Source of the DNA: Tubulanus polymorphus
Taxonomy: Eukaryota; Nemertea; Palaeonemertea; Tubulaniformes; Tubulanidae
Direction of reading: 5' to 3'
Assembly: GCF_964204645.1 (NCBI RefSeq)
Contig: NC_134033.1
Span: 6,852,231-6,916,230 of the forward strand
Length of the DNA stretch: 64,000 bases
Shown: piece after piece, positions 43,586-55,329 of the stretch
How the letters are laid out: the number at the start of each line of letters is the position of its first letter
Numbering within the stretch: position 1 is the stretch's first letter
Translations under genes and position numbers: made by a program
Notes under the pieces: generated by a model
What the model was told of the DNA's origin: nothing
Seen by the model: only the letters and a program-made list of their open reading frames with translations
Databases searched by the model: none

Positions 43586-44823
43586 AGTGGGCGTTATATC
43601 AATCCTTCTAAGAATCATAGAATATCTAATGCTATTAAAGCAGAAAGATCACATCATATTATTACTCATAACCCTTCTAATATTAATCCTGATGAAACTT
43701 TATATGTTAGAATCCCTAGATTAACACAAAATACTTTTTATGTTCCAAATAGTATTTATTTATCAGCCGATATAAAAGTAACCGGTAATAATAATAATTA
43801 TGTTGTTGATAATGTTGGGAGATATTTGATTAAAAAATTAACAATAAAGATTGGCCCAGAAACAGTTTTCTCATTAGATGATTATAATTTATTTATGCAT
43901 TATAAAGATTTATGGTTAACTAAAGAAAATAGAAATAATATGATATTTCAAGGCATTCAATCGGAAAACCATAATAAATTAAGATCAGGAGCTAATGGCG
44001 CAATAGTAACTCGTGCCGCAGATAATTTGATAAAAAAGATTTATGGAAGCAAATATAAAATTCCATTAGACTTTGAATTGATAAATAATAATGCGCCTTT
44101 ATATAAATACGCAATTCAAGAAGATGTTATATTCGAAATAACATTTGCTCCTGTAAATGAAATTGTATTATCTAGCGTTGTTAAAGATATGGGATATAAA
44201 TTATCGAATTAGAATATAATACAGTAACTAATGAAAATATTGCTAATACAATTCAAACTCAATACAATCAAGGATTTTCATTATTATATGATTATATTGA
44301 TAAATTTAAAACTGTAACTATTAATGCAAATGATGAAATAATTAATGAGAATATTAACTTCCCAAGAAGATCTATTAAAGGTATCTTAATATTTTTTACC
44401 ATTGCAACATATTCTAATGGCGCAATAAAGGTAGATAATTATTATAATCCTGAAATAACAAAAGTAGAAATAACTATCGAAGGAATAGCAAATAAAATAT
44501 TTTGTCAAGGAATGAGAATGATAGATCAATGGCCAGAAATTAGAAAACATTTTATGATTGAAAAAGTAAAATCATCTGAAAATTGTAATATTAATCAAAT
44601 TGATTATTATACAGGTAATAAATATGCATTATGGTTAGATTTTAGAACAACAGAGGATAATTCATTACATGGTTCTGGAAAAAAACTACAAAACACTAAA
44701 GATGGAATACAATTATTCATGACAAAGAAAAGAGGAGACAAAAATTTCAAAATACACATTAATATTATATGTGACGCACAATTAAATATTGTAAATTCAC
44801 AATTAGATAGTATTCAATATTAG
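43583..44823 (+). pseudogene. MCP: Polinton major capsid protein, element A, frameshifted
   Basis: The reading from 43583 carries the capsid hallmarks (TLYVRIPRLTQNTFYVP, KDLWLTKENRNNMIFQG) to a frameshift near 44205. The second jelly-roll part reads to 44823 and includes GMRMIDQWPEIRKHFM and KYALWLDFRTTED. Full-length homologues have about 415 residues. Unlike C and D it lacks the extra A in the GAAAG run near residue 22. It is followed by the integrase after 30 bases. Confidence 0.87.
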
Positions 44824-44853
44824 AAATATAAAGTTAAAATTAAGGATATATAA

Positions 44854-45980
44854 ATGGGCGGTAAAAAACTCCTAATACTAAAGAACAATATTTAAGAAAT
44901 TTATATTACAACCCTGAGAGTTCGGTTGCTTATTCTTCTACCAACAATATGTGGCGTCAAGTAAAACAAGATAAATTAGATAAGATAATCCCAAAAAATT
45001 TAGTTAAATATAAAGATATAAATGAATTTATGTTAGAACAACCAACATACACAACACATAAAAAAATTGTTAGAGAATATAAAACTCGTAAAACTATGGT
45101 AAGTTATGTAGATCAACAGTGGCAAGGAGATTTAATTGATATGAAAAATGTTAAGAAAGATAATGATGATTATTGGTGGATATTGAATATAATTGATATT
45201 TTTAGTCGTTATGTATGGAGCTTCCCACTTTACAGAAAACATGCTGCACAAACATCAAATGTTTTAAGAAAATTTCTTTCGGATGATAAAATAAAACCAG
45301 AAAAAATACAATTTGATGATGGAAAAGAATTTGATAATTCACTTGTTCATGAACTCTTAGATAATCATAATATTAAATATTTTTCAACAAAATCGGATAA
45401 AAAAGCAGCAGTGGTTGAACGATTTAATAGAACATTAAGAACAAGAATGTGGAAATATTTTACAGCAAATAATACTTTTAAATGGATTGATGTTTTACCA
45501 AAATTGATAGAAGGTTATAATAATTATTATCATTCTTCTATTGGAATGAAACCTATTGATTCTAGAAAACCTGAAAATGCTGAAATTGTTTGGAATAATT
45601 TATATGGAGCATTTCTTGTAGATGATTTTGGTGAACCTAAATTTAAAGTTGGTCAAAATGTTAGAATTTCTAAGTATAAAAAGATATTTGACAAAGGATA
45701 CGATCGAAATTTTACTAGGGAAATATAAAAAATAAAAAAGGTAATAACAACAAAACCATATGTCTATAAATTAGAAGATTTAGATGGTGAAGAAGTTGAT
45801 GGCTACTTTTACGAAGAAGAATTAAGTTTAACTACTGAAAATCTAGAACAAGAATATAAAATTGAAAAAGTATTAAAAACAAAAACTATTAAAAGAAAAA
45901 AATATTCTTTAGTAAAATGGGTTGGATGGCCAGATAAATTCAATGAATGGATATTATCAAGTAAAATTAAAAATATATAA
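44854..45980 (+). pseudogene. INT: Polinton integrase, element A
   Basis: ATG 44854 (TATATAAATG) enters a frameshift within about ten codons. The main reading then runs from about 44870 through EQPTYTTHKK, WQGDLIDM, QFDDGKEF and VVERFNRTL (D, D, E catalytic residues) to a TAA at 45726-45728. It continues in frame to a chromodomain-type end (SLVKWVGWPDKFNEW) and stop 45978-45980, directly against the ATPase ATG. Identity to the B/C integrase is moderate, so this is a different subfamily. The enzyme would insert the element into chromatin. Confidence 0.87.
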
Positions 45981-46590
45981 ATGAATAAGGAATTATTTAC
46001 ATTTGAGCCTCATAATATGTTAATTTCTGGCGTAACAAATTGTGGAAAAACTTATTTTATATTAAATTTATTAGAAACTGTTTATAAAAACTATTTTGAT
46101 AGTATAGTATTATTTTGTCTAACATATGAATTTAATCAAACTTATGATAGAAATATTACTAGAAATAATACATTTATTATAATAGATCCTAAAACAGTAA
46201 AAGAAAATTTAGATAATTGTATAAAAATAGCAATTGATATTTATAAAGGATCAAATACATTATTTATCATAGATGATTGTGCAAATTTACATGATTCAAA
46301 AATTAGAGAGAGTGAGTTATGTTATTTAGCTTTTTCTGGTAGACATTTTGGGATAACAACTTGGGTTTTAAATCAAAAATATAATTCAATTGTTAAAGAC
46401 TTTAGAGAAAACATTAGATTTCTAGTTTTATTCTACAATAAAGATAGAAAATCGATGAAAAATGCACTTGAGGAAAATGATATTATTCCACATGATTTAC
46501 ATAATGAATATATGGATAAATTAAAAAAATTTTAAAAGATCAAAATCACTATTTAGATTACAACACCCATTTAAATATGAATTTATTTAA
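45981..46590 (+). pseudogene. ATP: Polinton packaging ATPase, element A, late frameshift
   Basis: ATG at 45981 abuts the integrase stop. Walker A is GVTNCGKTYF and Walker B LFIIDD, with FSGRHFGITTWVLNQKYN conserved. A one-base change in an A run near 46525 ends the main reading at 46535. The last 18 or so residues (SLFRLQHPFKYEF) read in the next frame to 46590. The ATPase core is intact in sequence, but its C-terminus is altered. It would drive genome packaging. Confidence 0.88.
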
Positions 46591-46779
46591 ATTCAACTAG
46601 CTTGTTAATCTAGTATATTTTTAGTTACATTCTAGTTGAATTCTAGTTATTGGTAGTTGAAACAAAAATCAAATAAAATTCCACAAGAAATAAATAAAAA
46701 CAACAATATTTCAACTAGCTTGTTTATCTAGTTGAATTCTAGTTACATTCTAGTTGAATTCTAGTTGCAACAACACAAC

Positions 46780-46801
46780 TAATTTTTTTGTTATATAAAT
46801 G
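46780..46801 (+). promoter_or_regulatory. Gene-start motif before the 46799 gene
   Basis: TAATTTTTTT and TATATAAATG precede ATG 46799 although no upstream gene ends here (the ATPase stop is 190 bases away). So the T-tract is not just a by-product of an upstream stop codon. The stretch before it, 46591-46779, holds CTAGTTGAATTCTAGTTACA direct repeats. Confidence 0.6.
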
Positions 46802-47389
46802 GTGGGTGAAAAGAAAATAAAATCTAAAAATGGTGATGTTCCAATTGAAAAAACTTTAGATGATTTAGGAATAACAGAAACAAAATTAACTCCAGATGAT
46901 GGTGCTTTAAGTAATGTTACAACAAATAATAATTATGAATATTATCTTTATTGTAAACATCAATTAGAAATATTAATAGCATCTGGAAAATGTAAAAATT
47001 TTATCGGTAAAAATTTAACTTATAATGAATTAGATAAAATGAAATCAGATGAAATTATTAGATTATTTAAGATTTATGAAACCGCGAGAACAGCTAGAAT
47101 TAATGACGCGATATCAGAAAATGTAGTAAAAGGTTAAAGTAAATTATGTAATTATATGCTGCCAATTCAAGATGAAAATAGATTTTATGCTGATTTAAAA
47201 AATGATTATTTAGTTATGACCGAATTAAATGAATGGATTGGATATTTATCATTTCAATTAGGTGGATTTATGACATTATTATCAACTGGAGTTATAACAT
47301 TTTCAAATATTGAAAGTAAAAATATTTCTATAATAAATGAACAAGGTGGAAGAAGTGAAGAAAAAACCGAGAAGTCCGAAACAAATTGA
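46799..47389 (+). pseudogene. Conserved Polinton protein (about 196 residues), element A, one stop
   Basis: Homologue of 20709-21318. It has an N-terminal acidic part, LYCKHQLEILIASGKCKNF, a FKIYETARTARINDA helix, an in-frame TAA at 47135-47137, then LKNDYLVMTELNEWIGYLSF and the hydrophobic TLLSTGVITFSNI. It ends at TGA 47387-47389. Function unknown. The two copies sit next to ATPase or integrase in different gene orders, so the gene travels with this module. Confidence 0.65.
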
Positions 47390-47605
47390 ATTGAAAATAT
47401 TGTTATTTCTACTTCTTCTAATAATAGAATATTTGATAAATGTCTATATTTTACAGTTGGATTTGTAATTGTATTCATTTTGATTGGGTGTAATTGGTAT
47501 AAGAAATCAAATAAAATTCATGATATTTATAATTCTGAAACAACTGCTATCAAAAATGAAAATACTTCTGAAATTCCAAAATTGATAATAAAAAAAATGG
47601 ATTAA
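47390..47605 (+). pseudogene. Membrane protein tail, element A (homologue of 21311-21662)
   Basis: Directly after the TGA the same frame stays open for 72 codons through a transmembrane helix (YFTVGFVIVIFILIGCNWY) and a hydrophilic end ...IIKKMD. It matches in layout the membrane protein that follows the same gene in element B. The separate start and basic N-terminus seen in B are missing, so here the two genes are either fused and then broken or reduced. Confidence 0.55.
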
Positions 47606-47639
47606 TATTTTAGAAAAAAAGCAAAAAAAATGATTTTTT

Positions 47640-47745
47640 TTTAATTAATTGAATATCTCACTACTTTTGTGTATCTATGCGGAGCAATTAAATTGTCCAG
47701 ATAAGTCATTTCGGATTCTAGATATTCATTATTTTTATTAATTTA
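47640..47745. other. Conserved non-coding block shared with element B in inverse orientation
   Basis: TTCAATTAATT-like bases, ATCTCACTACTTTTGTGTAT, GGAGCAATTAAATTGTCCAG and ATAAGTCATTTCGGATTC match the inverse of 20395-20470 in element B. No reading frame is shared. Conservation in an otherwise diverged intergenic area suggests a functional site or a shared ancestral gene edge. Confidence 0.55.
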
Positions 47746-47756
47746 TTTTTTAAAAT

Positions 47757-48067
47757 TTAATCAACAATTTCTAAATTATGATGGCCATCTTCATTTTTTC
47801 CATGATAGATTATTTTAAATCCTTCTAAATCTTTTAATTCCTCTGCATTTATCAGGTAAAAATACTTTAAATTCTCGCGATGTACTAACAGTTGCAGTAG
47901 CTTAGATTAGCTGATACTTTCTCTCCATATTTAGTTCTCTTTTCTAATTTCAATATTTTATGTTCAATTTCTTTTGTAACATCAACTTACTCTTTTATTT
48001 CAAATTGTTTTTTTGCTGGTTTTATTCTGTTATTTATTGTTGTTAAGAATGCTTTTCTATCTCCCAT
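47757..48067 (-). pseudogene. Small LPxR-motif protein, element A, decayed
   Basis: From ATG at 48065-48067 a short reading (MGDRKAFLTTINNRIKPAKK) breaks after a stop. Later frames give KYGEKVSANL, REFKVFLPDK, GFKIIYHGKNEDGHHNLEIVD and a stop at 47757-47759. The order matches the small gene downstream of POLB in B and C. In element A it sits at the far right end on the minus strand, so it has been moved relative to POLB. Function unknown; an OB-like single-strand-binding role is only a guess. Confidence 0.55.
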
Positions 48068-48100
48068 CTATAAGGAAAAAAAATTACTTGTGGTGATGAG

Positions 48101-48600
48101 TAGGGATTACTCTCCCTTGTATATAACAAGCACGCTATTAACCGTTCTCACCCAAGCCTCACAGCATCTATTTATCCGGGCACAGTTGACACGCAATCAC
48201 TGTACTACAGTAATAGCACACGCGTTAATAACCGTTCTCAGTGGCGACTCACTGTATCGATCTATCCACGCGCAGTTGTTGTTACGCGCACTCACTGTAT
48301 ATATGTATCACAGAGCAATCGTCCGTTCTCACTAGAGCCTAGCTGTGATGAGTGGTGTCTCGACCTCTCGACCTCTGGTATGAAAACGCCATTTCCTAAT
48401 TACTCTTTCCTGACGATTTGAGCGCTTTTACGCATCGACACTGTCGTTTTTTCCGATAGGGGGAATGTTTGATACGAAAATGTTTTTTCTCGCGCTGAAC
48501 GACGTTTTCGGGTCGAAAAGTGCTTTTCCTGACGATTTGAGCGCTTTTACGCATCGACATTGTTGTTTTTCCGATAGGGGGAAAATTTGATAAGAAAACA
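48101..48600. other. Non-Polinton spacer between elements A and C
   Basis: This is about 500 bases of higher G+C. A 60-base phrase (CCTGACGATTTGAGCGCTTT ... CCGATAGGGGGAA) occurs twice, at about 48409 and 48527. Looser repeats of AACCGTTCTCA and TCACTGTAT lie before it. No gene is seen. It may be host sequence or another repeat family. Confidence 0.5.
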
Positions 48601-49106
48601 AGTAATAGGGATAATAGGCTTTCAAGCCAAAGGTCGAACGGTCGAGCTCATTAAAAAACAAAACATTAAAAGTAATTTAAAACTATAATATATTTTCATA
48701 ACCGTGTGTATTTTATATTATAACTAAATATTTATTCTAAGATATCAATAATTTAAAAAGCATATTGTATTAAATCATTAAATACACAAATTCATATAAT
48801 CAAATATATTTTAATAATAATAATTATTCTATTATTCAACTGAAATACATACGGTTATGAAAATATATTATAGTTTTGAATTACTTTTAATGTTTTGTTT
48901 TTAATGAACTCGACCATTCAACCTTTAACCTGAAAGCCTATTATCCCTATTACTCTTAGAATAATCATATACATGAATAAAATTTAAATTGACAGATTAT
49001 TCAATATAAAAGTATATATTTACAACATTATTTCAATATTTATATTTGTATGAGTTAGATTTTTAAACATTAAAAGTGTTAGTAAAGTGTGATTGAAATA
49101 ATACAT
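48601..49106 (+). repeat. Polinton C left terminal repeat with internal palindrome
   Basis: It begins AGTAATAGGGATAATAGGC, with the inverse at 48936-48954, so the first 354 bases form a palindrome with a short AT-rich centre. The GC stem-loop present in the centre of the element B repeat is deleted here. The inner edge is placed by comparison with B; the partner TIR is outside the window or lost. Confidence 0.8.
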
Positions 49107-49160
49107 AATTTAAATCATTGAACTTCTAAAATCAATTTTAATAACAATTTCAGTATTAAA

Positions 49161-52100
49161 ATGGAAGCAAATAAGTACTACTGTCCAACATGTAATATCA
49201 ATATAGATAAATCCCAAAAAGCAAGACACAATAAAACTAAAACACATTTAGAGAATAAATTGAAACTAGAATATAAAGATGATATATTAGAAATTAATTA
49301 GATGAATAAAAGAATGAAAAAGAAACATACAAATGTGATCATGTAATCAATCATTCAGTGATAAAAGATATCATAATGAACATTTAAAATCTAAAAGTCA
49401 TATTAGAAATAAGAATAATGATATTTTAGGTAAAGATTATTTTGATAAAGATAATGATAAGAAACAGAAGACAATTAAAAGCATAAAAAATAAATTAAAC
49501 AATAAAAGACCATACATGGAAGATGTAAGAAAATATATTAATTCATTCGATAATAAAAAAGATATAGAGATAACCGAAGCATTTAAAAGTGATATTGGCC
49601 CAGCAGCTATCGAGTTTAAATTTCATAAAGGAAAAACATTAGAAGAAAATAAAAAACATTTAGAAAATATGAAAAATATTATAAAAATAATAACTGATGT
49701 TGAATATCCTAAAATTAGTATATCTTCTAAAGTTAAATTCATAAAATCTGAAGATAAACCAATATATAATATAAATTCTCATTCACAACATATTATATCT
49801 AAACAACATATAGATGAAAAATTAGATAAATGTTATAATGAAGTAAAAACTAAAATAGAAGAGAAATATTTTGAAGGATCTGGTTTAATATTCGATGAAA
49901 TAATATTTATGACTTTACATGTTTATAACACAAAATATAATAAGTTAACTAAATCAAAACCAATAGATGAAAATAATGTATCATATTATAAAGAACCAGA
50001 TATTGAAGCATCAAGTTATATTAAACTACCATTTAAAACTAATGCTGTAACAAATGTACAAAATGAAGATGATAAATGTTTTCTATGGGCTATAATAAGT
50101 TGTTTACACCCAGTTGAAGATTATAAACAACATAGTTTTAGATTAACTCATTATAAACAATTTGAAAATAATTATAAGATAGATAAGTATCCTGTCATAA
50201 TTAAAAACATCCCAAAAATAGAAAGAGATAATAATTTAAGAATAAATGTATTTGATTTAATCAAATTACCAAATACAAAAGGTAACAACATAAAACATTA
50301 TACATTAGAACCTTTATACCTATCAAAAGATTATGATTCAAACGATGTTATAGATAAACTATATTATGAGAATCATTATATGTGGATTAAACAAATAGAT
50401 TTATTCTTTAGAACAGAAAGTGATCACCATAATAAAATATATCTATGTAGAAAATGTTTACATAGATTCAGTAATGAAAGTACATTATTAAATCATAAAC
50501 AATTATGTGAAAATCATGATTATTGTAAATTAGTTTTACCAAATGAAAAGGATAAAATATTAGAATTCAAAAAATATGATTACAAAAATAAGGTACCATT
50601 TGTTATATATGGAGATTTTGAATCATTAAATAAAGAATTAACTGATCAAGATAGAAAAGAAATATATTATAAAAGAAAGAAAGTAAATGCTAATGAAAAT
50701 GATTATTCTGAAGAACCACCAAAAACAAATACTATTAAAAAGATTCATCAATCAGCTGCAGCTTTCGGGTTATATATTAAATCTGATTATCCAGAACTAA
50801 TTGAAAGTGAATATTATCATAACAGAAATGAAAATTTTATCAATCATTTTTGTGACTTATTAATTGAATATGAAATAAGATTTAGTAAATTATTGAATAC
50901 AAATATAGAAATTATAATGACAGAAGAAGATAAAGAAGAATTTGCGTTTGCAGATAAATGTTATTATTGTGAAAAGATATTTAATTATAAAGATAAAAAA
51001 GTAAGAGACCATGATCATTTGAATGGAAAGTTTAGAGGCGCTGCACATGAGAATTGTAACTTACAAGCTAAGAAAATTACTTTTTACCAGTTATATTTCA
51101 TAATCTATCAGGATATGATGCGCATTTATTCATCAAACAGTTATGTCATAAAATAGAAGAAATTAATAATGAAATAGAAAGATTAAATTCAAATAGATCA
51201 AAAGATAAAATACCAACTTATAAATTTAGAATGTTAGCTAAAACATCTGAGATTTATATATCATTCCAATTTGGTTGCCTAAGATTTATAGATTCATATA
51301 GATTTTTAAATAGTTCATTAGATAACTTATCAAAATCATTAGTTGATGATGAATTGAAAATATTAAAACAACACTATCCAAATAATGATGATTTTCAATT
51401 AATGAGATATAAAGGCGCAATTCCATATTCTTTCTATAAAAATCATAATGATTTCAATATAACTGAATTATTAAAAGAGCAATTGTTTCAAAATAGAAAA
51501 TCATGAGCAATTAGTAGATATATATTTAAAATCAGATGTATTATTATTAACCGATATATTCGAAAGGTTTAGAGATGTAAACCTAAAATATTTTAATATT
51601 GATCCTTGTCATTGTTATTCTAGTCCAGGTTTAACATGGGATTGTGGATTAAAATTTACAGATATAAAAATGGATTTGTTAACAAATACAGATCAATTAC
51701 TTTTATTCGAAAAATCTATAAGAGGAGGAGTTTCAGGTGTATTAGGTGATATTTATTTCAATGTAAATGATAACCCTGGATATAAGTTATTATATATAGA
51801 TGCAAATAATTTATATGGTTGGGCAATGCTCCTTATGGAGTATTTGAAATAAGTGAAGTTTTACAGAATGAAAATAATGACAAATTTGATTGGAAGAAAA
51901 GAAATCTAGATATTGCAGATGATTCAGATACTGGTTACTTTTTTGTTGTAGATTTAGAATATCCTGAACATATTTAATTTAAATCTAGAAATCTGGCATA
52001 CTGTCCAGAACATAAAACTGTAACTCATGAAGAATTATCAAATTACCAAAAAAGAATTAAACCCGAAAATCATATTCATACAGAAAAGTTAATGGTAATG

Positions 52101-53111
52101 ATAAATATAATTATGTAGTACATTATAGAATGTTAAAGTTTTATTTGAATCAAGGAATGATTCTAAAAAAAGTACATAGATATATTTCATTCAGTCAATC
52201 TAAGTGGTTAGAAAAATATATAGATTTTAACACCAAACAGAGAACTGAAGCTAAAACTGATTTCGAGAAAGATTTCTTCAAGTTAATGAATAATGCATTC
52301 TATGGTAAGACTTGTGAAAATATTAGAAATAGAAATGATATTGAGTAAGTCAGTAATGGTAAAAGAATTAGACATTTACAAACATATCCTAAGTTCATTG
52401 GTAACAGAATATTTGATGAAAATTTAGCTGCCGTTAAGATGAGAAGAACATCAATGAAATTTAATAAACCAATCTATGTTGGCGCATCAGTTTTAGAATT
52501 ATCAAAATAACTAATGTATGAATTCTATTATAATGTATTACAACCACTTTTTGGAGAAAAACATATAGAAATATTATATTTTGATACCGACAGTTACATA
52601 TTAAAGATAAAAACTGATAACATAACTGATGATTTAAAAACATTAAAACATCATTTTGATTTCAGTAATTATCCTAAAGATCATGAATTGTTTAGCAATG
52701 ATAATAAAAAAGTTCCCGGTTAATTCAAAGATGAATTAGGTGGTGAAGAAATGATAGAGTTCATCGGTATTAGATCTAAAATGTATTCATATAAAACTAA
52801 AGAACATGAAGCTAAAAAGTTAAAAGGAATAACCAAAAGTGGAGAAGAATTTTCATTTCAAAGATTACATCAATTGTATATTCAATGAAGAAGTTAGAAA
52901 ACATAAGATGAGATGTTTAAGATCTGAAGATCACGAGATGTTTATTGAAGAAATTGAAAAGTTTAGTTTGAATCCATTTGATGATAAAAGATATATTTTA
53001 GATGATGGAATTCATACAGTCGCGTATGGTTGCAATTTAGATGATTATCTATAATTTAAAAGAGCAGAAACAAGAGAGAATGATATTATGAACAGGATTA
53101 TAACGTGTTAA
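49161..53111 (+). pseudogene. POLB: Polinton protein-primed family B DNA polymerase, element C, broken, no intein
   Basis: ATG 49161 starts the finger region (YYCPTCNINIDKSQKARH), which breaks near 49290-49350. The longest intact part (49516-51156) includes the ALKS-GPAAIEFKF-type N-domain, FLWAIISCLHP, exo I YGDFES and the endonuclease VII-like box. Breaks follow: a shift near 51085, a 60-base loss in exo III near 51495, a shift after motif A (DANNLYGWAM) near 51825, and stops near 51975, 52345, 52508 and 52720. Motif C reads YFDTDSY without an intein near 52582. It is dead as a polymerase. The stop is at 53109-53111. Confidence 0.9.
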
Positions 53112-53140
53112 TCAAATTTTAATAAAAATATGTATTATAA

Positions 53141-53496
53141 ATGGAGAGTAAACAAGCACACAGTGAGAACAACAAATTATTTCTAGATAGAATATAAAAG
53201 ATACTTCAAATGTCAAATCAGTAGATTATAAGTTTAAGAAGTTAAAAGAATTAACAATCCATAAGAAATATCTAATTACAAATATTGATACAGTTACTAA
53301 CAAATATGGAGATAAATTAGTTATACACTTAGAATATGAAGGATTAAAAGGAAATACATATAAATTCAGAACATATTTACCAGATAGATTTCATAGATTA
53401 TCAAGTGAAGATTTAAAAGAATTATGTTCTGGTGATTTCTATTTCGTATACAAAGGTAAGAATGAAAAAGGGCACCATGAAATAGATTTCGAATAA
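53141..53496 (+). pseudogene. Small LPxR-motif protein, element C, frameshifted
   Basis: Homologue of 31128-31474. ATG 53141 (TATAAATG) shifts frame near 53190 and then reads through YGDKLVIHLEYEG, RTYLPDRFHRLSS, YFVYKGKNEKGHHEIDFE to 53496. It follows POLB by 29 bases, the same order as in B. Function unknown. Confidence 0.6.
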
Positions 53497-53513
53497 GAAA
53501 ATATGTAAAATAA

Positions 53514-54268
53514 ATGGTAGAATTAAAAGAATACAGAATACTTGTTGATTCTAGAAAACTTACAAATTATAAATCACATAATTTACTAGTTCAATTAGAT
53601 AGAGAATTTATGAATTGTGTTGATTTAAAATTAGTTAATATAAGTTTATGTAATTCTTTCATAATATATCGAATAAAAGTCTTGATCATTTAGCTTTTAA
53701 AATTCATGTTAGAAATTTGAATAAATGGTTTCATCTTTATCTAAAACCAGGATTATATAATTTAGAAACATTAGCGCAAGAAATTAATTAAAGAGCTCCT
53801 TTAAAAATGGGCGCAGCTGCTAGATTTGAAATTAAATTTATCAAAAGTGATAGTTCGAATAAAATAAGAATAAAGTTAACTAATGAACAACATAGATTTC
53901 TAGTAAGAAAACCTTTAGCTAAACTGTTTGGAATTCTCCCGGATAGAGATTATTCAAGTATCGAAACTTATACAAATTTAGTGACTTTTACACATTTTTA
54001 TATTTATTGCAATTTAATCAATCCTACAAAAACATTTGAAGCAACTAAAGATACAATTTGTAATTCTAGTATATTAAATATTTTACCATTAAAAAATGTC
54101 AAACAATTTGGAACTCAAATAAATTATAATTTAACTGAATGTGATTTTAAACCTTGTATTCCACATTTCAATAATTTTAAATTAGAAATAACAAATCATA
54201 ATGGTTATTTAATTGATTTGAATAACTTTCCTGTGATATATGAATTAGTTATAAGATGTAAAGAGTAA
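53514..54268 (+). pseudogene. Penton-like (minor capsid candidate), element C, frameshift and stop
   Basis: ATG 53514 lies in AATAAATGG. The N-terminus reads like the B copy until a small deletion near 53660, and an in-frame stop follows near 53788 (EIN then stop). The main part 53807-54268 holds THFYIYCNLINPTKTFEA and NGYLIDLNNFPVIYELVIRC. It is a broken copy of the 251-residue family, and the penton role is by resemblance only. Confidence 0.58.
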
Positions 54269-54284
54269 TTTTTTCACTATATAA

Positions 54285-54641
54285 ATGAATATAACTGTTG
54301 GGCCGAGTATATGTTTTGGGTTTGATTTTAAACATGAGAAAGAAATGAAATTCAACGTTAATGATGTAATTACACATATCAACAATATTGCATTTTCTAA
54401 TGAAACGACATTTGAGTATGAAACAACAATAGATAAAGAAACTTTAAATGTAGAAAAGATTACTAATTAAATTAGAGAATCTTTAAGATTTTATGAATTA
54501 GATGAAGATTTTATCATCGATGATATTAAAAAAATAATAATTGAAATATATACAAATGAAACTAGTAATGAAATAAATGTTGATTTAATCATCACTAAGA
54601 TAACTAAATATTTTAATGATAGCAATCTTTTTGATAAATAA
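54285..54641 (+). pseudogene. Small acidic protein (118-residue family), element C, one stop
   Basis: ATG 54285 is in TATATAAATG, with a T-tract starting at 54266. A single TAA at 54468-54470 (leucine in other copies) interrupts it, and the frame is otherwise open to the stop 54639-54641, which is followed at once by the next ATG. Function unknown. Confidence 0.68.
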
Positions 54642-54863
54642 ATGAGTGATAATAAGTGGATAATAACTGGATTATATAATGGCGCATTACTATCAGTTGG
54701 AACTGTTGGTTATTCAATGGTACTAAAAAAAGTATTTAAAATGGGAAGTGTTAATGTTGATAGATTTGATATAAATGATATTTTAAAATTAACATTAGCA
54801 GTTACTTTATCTAATTTAACTATTGATTATTTGGAAAAACAAAGATATATTCCTCCCATATAA
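54642..54863 (+). CDS. Small membrane protein (73 residues), element C
   Basis: This intact copy differs from the element A copy by one residue (R for K near the end). It has two hydrophobic stretches, residues about 9-28 and 47-63. The A and C copies sit in separate insertions yet are nearly identical while neighbours are broken, so both are recent enough that drift has not removed the frame. Function unknown. Confidence 0.75.
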   Translation: MSDNKWIITGLYNGALLSVGTVGYSMVLKKVFKMGSVNVDRFDINDILKLTLAVTLSNLTIDYLEKQRYIPPI

Positions 54864-54887
54864 ATACATAATTATTATACTAAATAA

Positions 54888-55310
54888 ATGGCTTCTGCAA
54901 TTATAACTATTATATGATCGGCAATTGTTGACGCTTTAGCATTTACTGGTGGTGGTTATTTATTCAAGCATATTGATAAAAATGGTTCATTAACAGAACA
55001 AAAAATACATAACTTAGCATTAGAGAAATATAATAAAGCAGCGGAAGAATATAGAGAAAAACGACAAAACTATATGGATTATATTAACAAGGAATTATAT
55101 GATCAGAAGATTTCACATAGAGATTTTCAATCAGTTGATGATGCAATGAGTTTATATAACGCGGTAACCAATAAAGAAAAATTACATCTATACAAACCTA
55201 AATTATCAGATTATTATACGCCAAGTAAAGAACAACAGAAATATGAAATAATTTGGATTTTAGGTGGAACAGTTATTGTTATATTTGTTGCTTATAAGTT
55301 TACTAATTAG
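54888..55310 (+). pseudogene. 140-residue two-helix membrane protein, element C, early stop
   Basis: ATG 54888 (TAAATAAATG) meets TGA at about 54915 (Gly in other copies). The frame is open afterwards to 55310 with the coiled-coil middle and the C-terminal helix IIWILGGTVIVIFVAYKF. It is a broken copy of the gene intact in B. Confidence 0.7.
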
Positions 55311-55329
55311 TAATTTTTTTGCTAAATAA

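Larger units (their letters stand above)
41906..48100 (+). mobile_element. Polinton/Maverick element A, right part
   Basis: The array continues with the end of the 432-residue gene, the coiled-coil gene, capsid gene, integrase and ATPase, all on the plus strand, then a conserved small gene with a membrane tail and a small minus-strand gene. The integrase follows the capsid by 30 bases, in contrast to B and C, where a finger gene and an inverted integrase/ATPase pair lie there. No terminal inverted repeat is seen at the right end, which is set at about 48100 by loss of homology. Confidence 0.82.
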
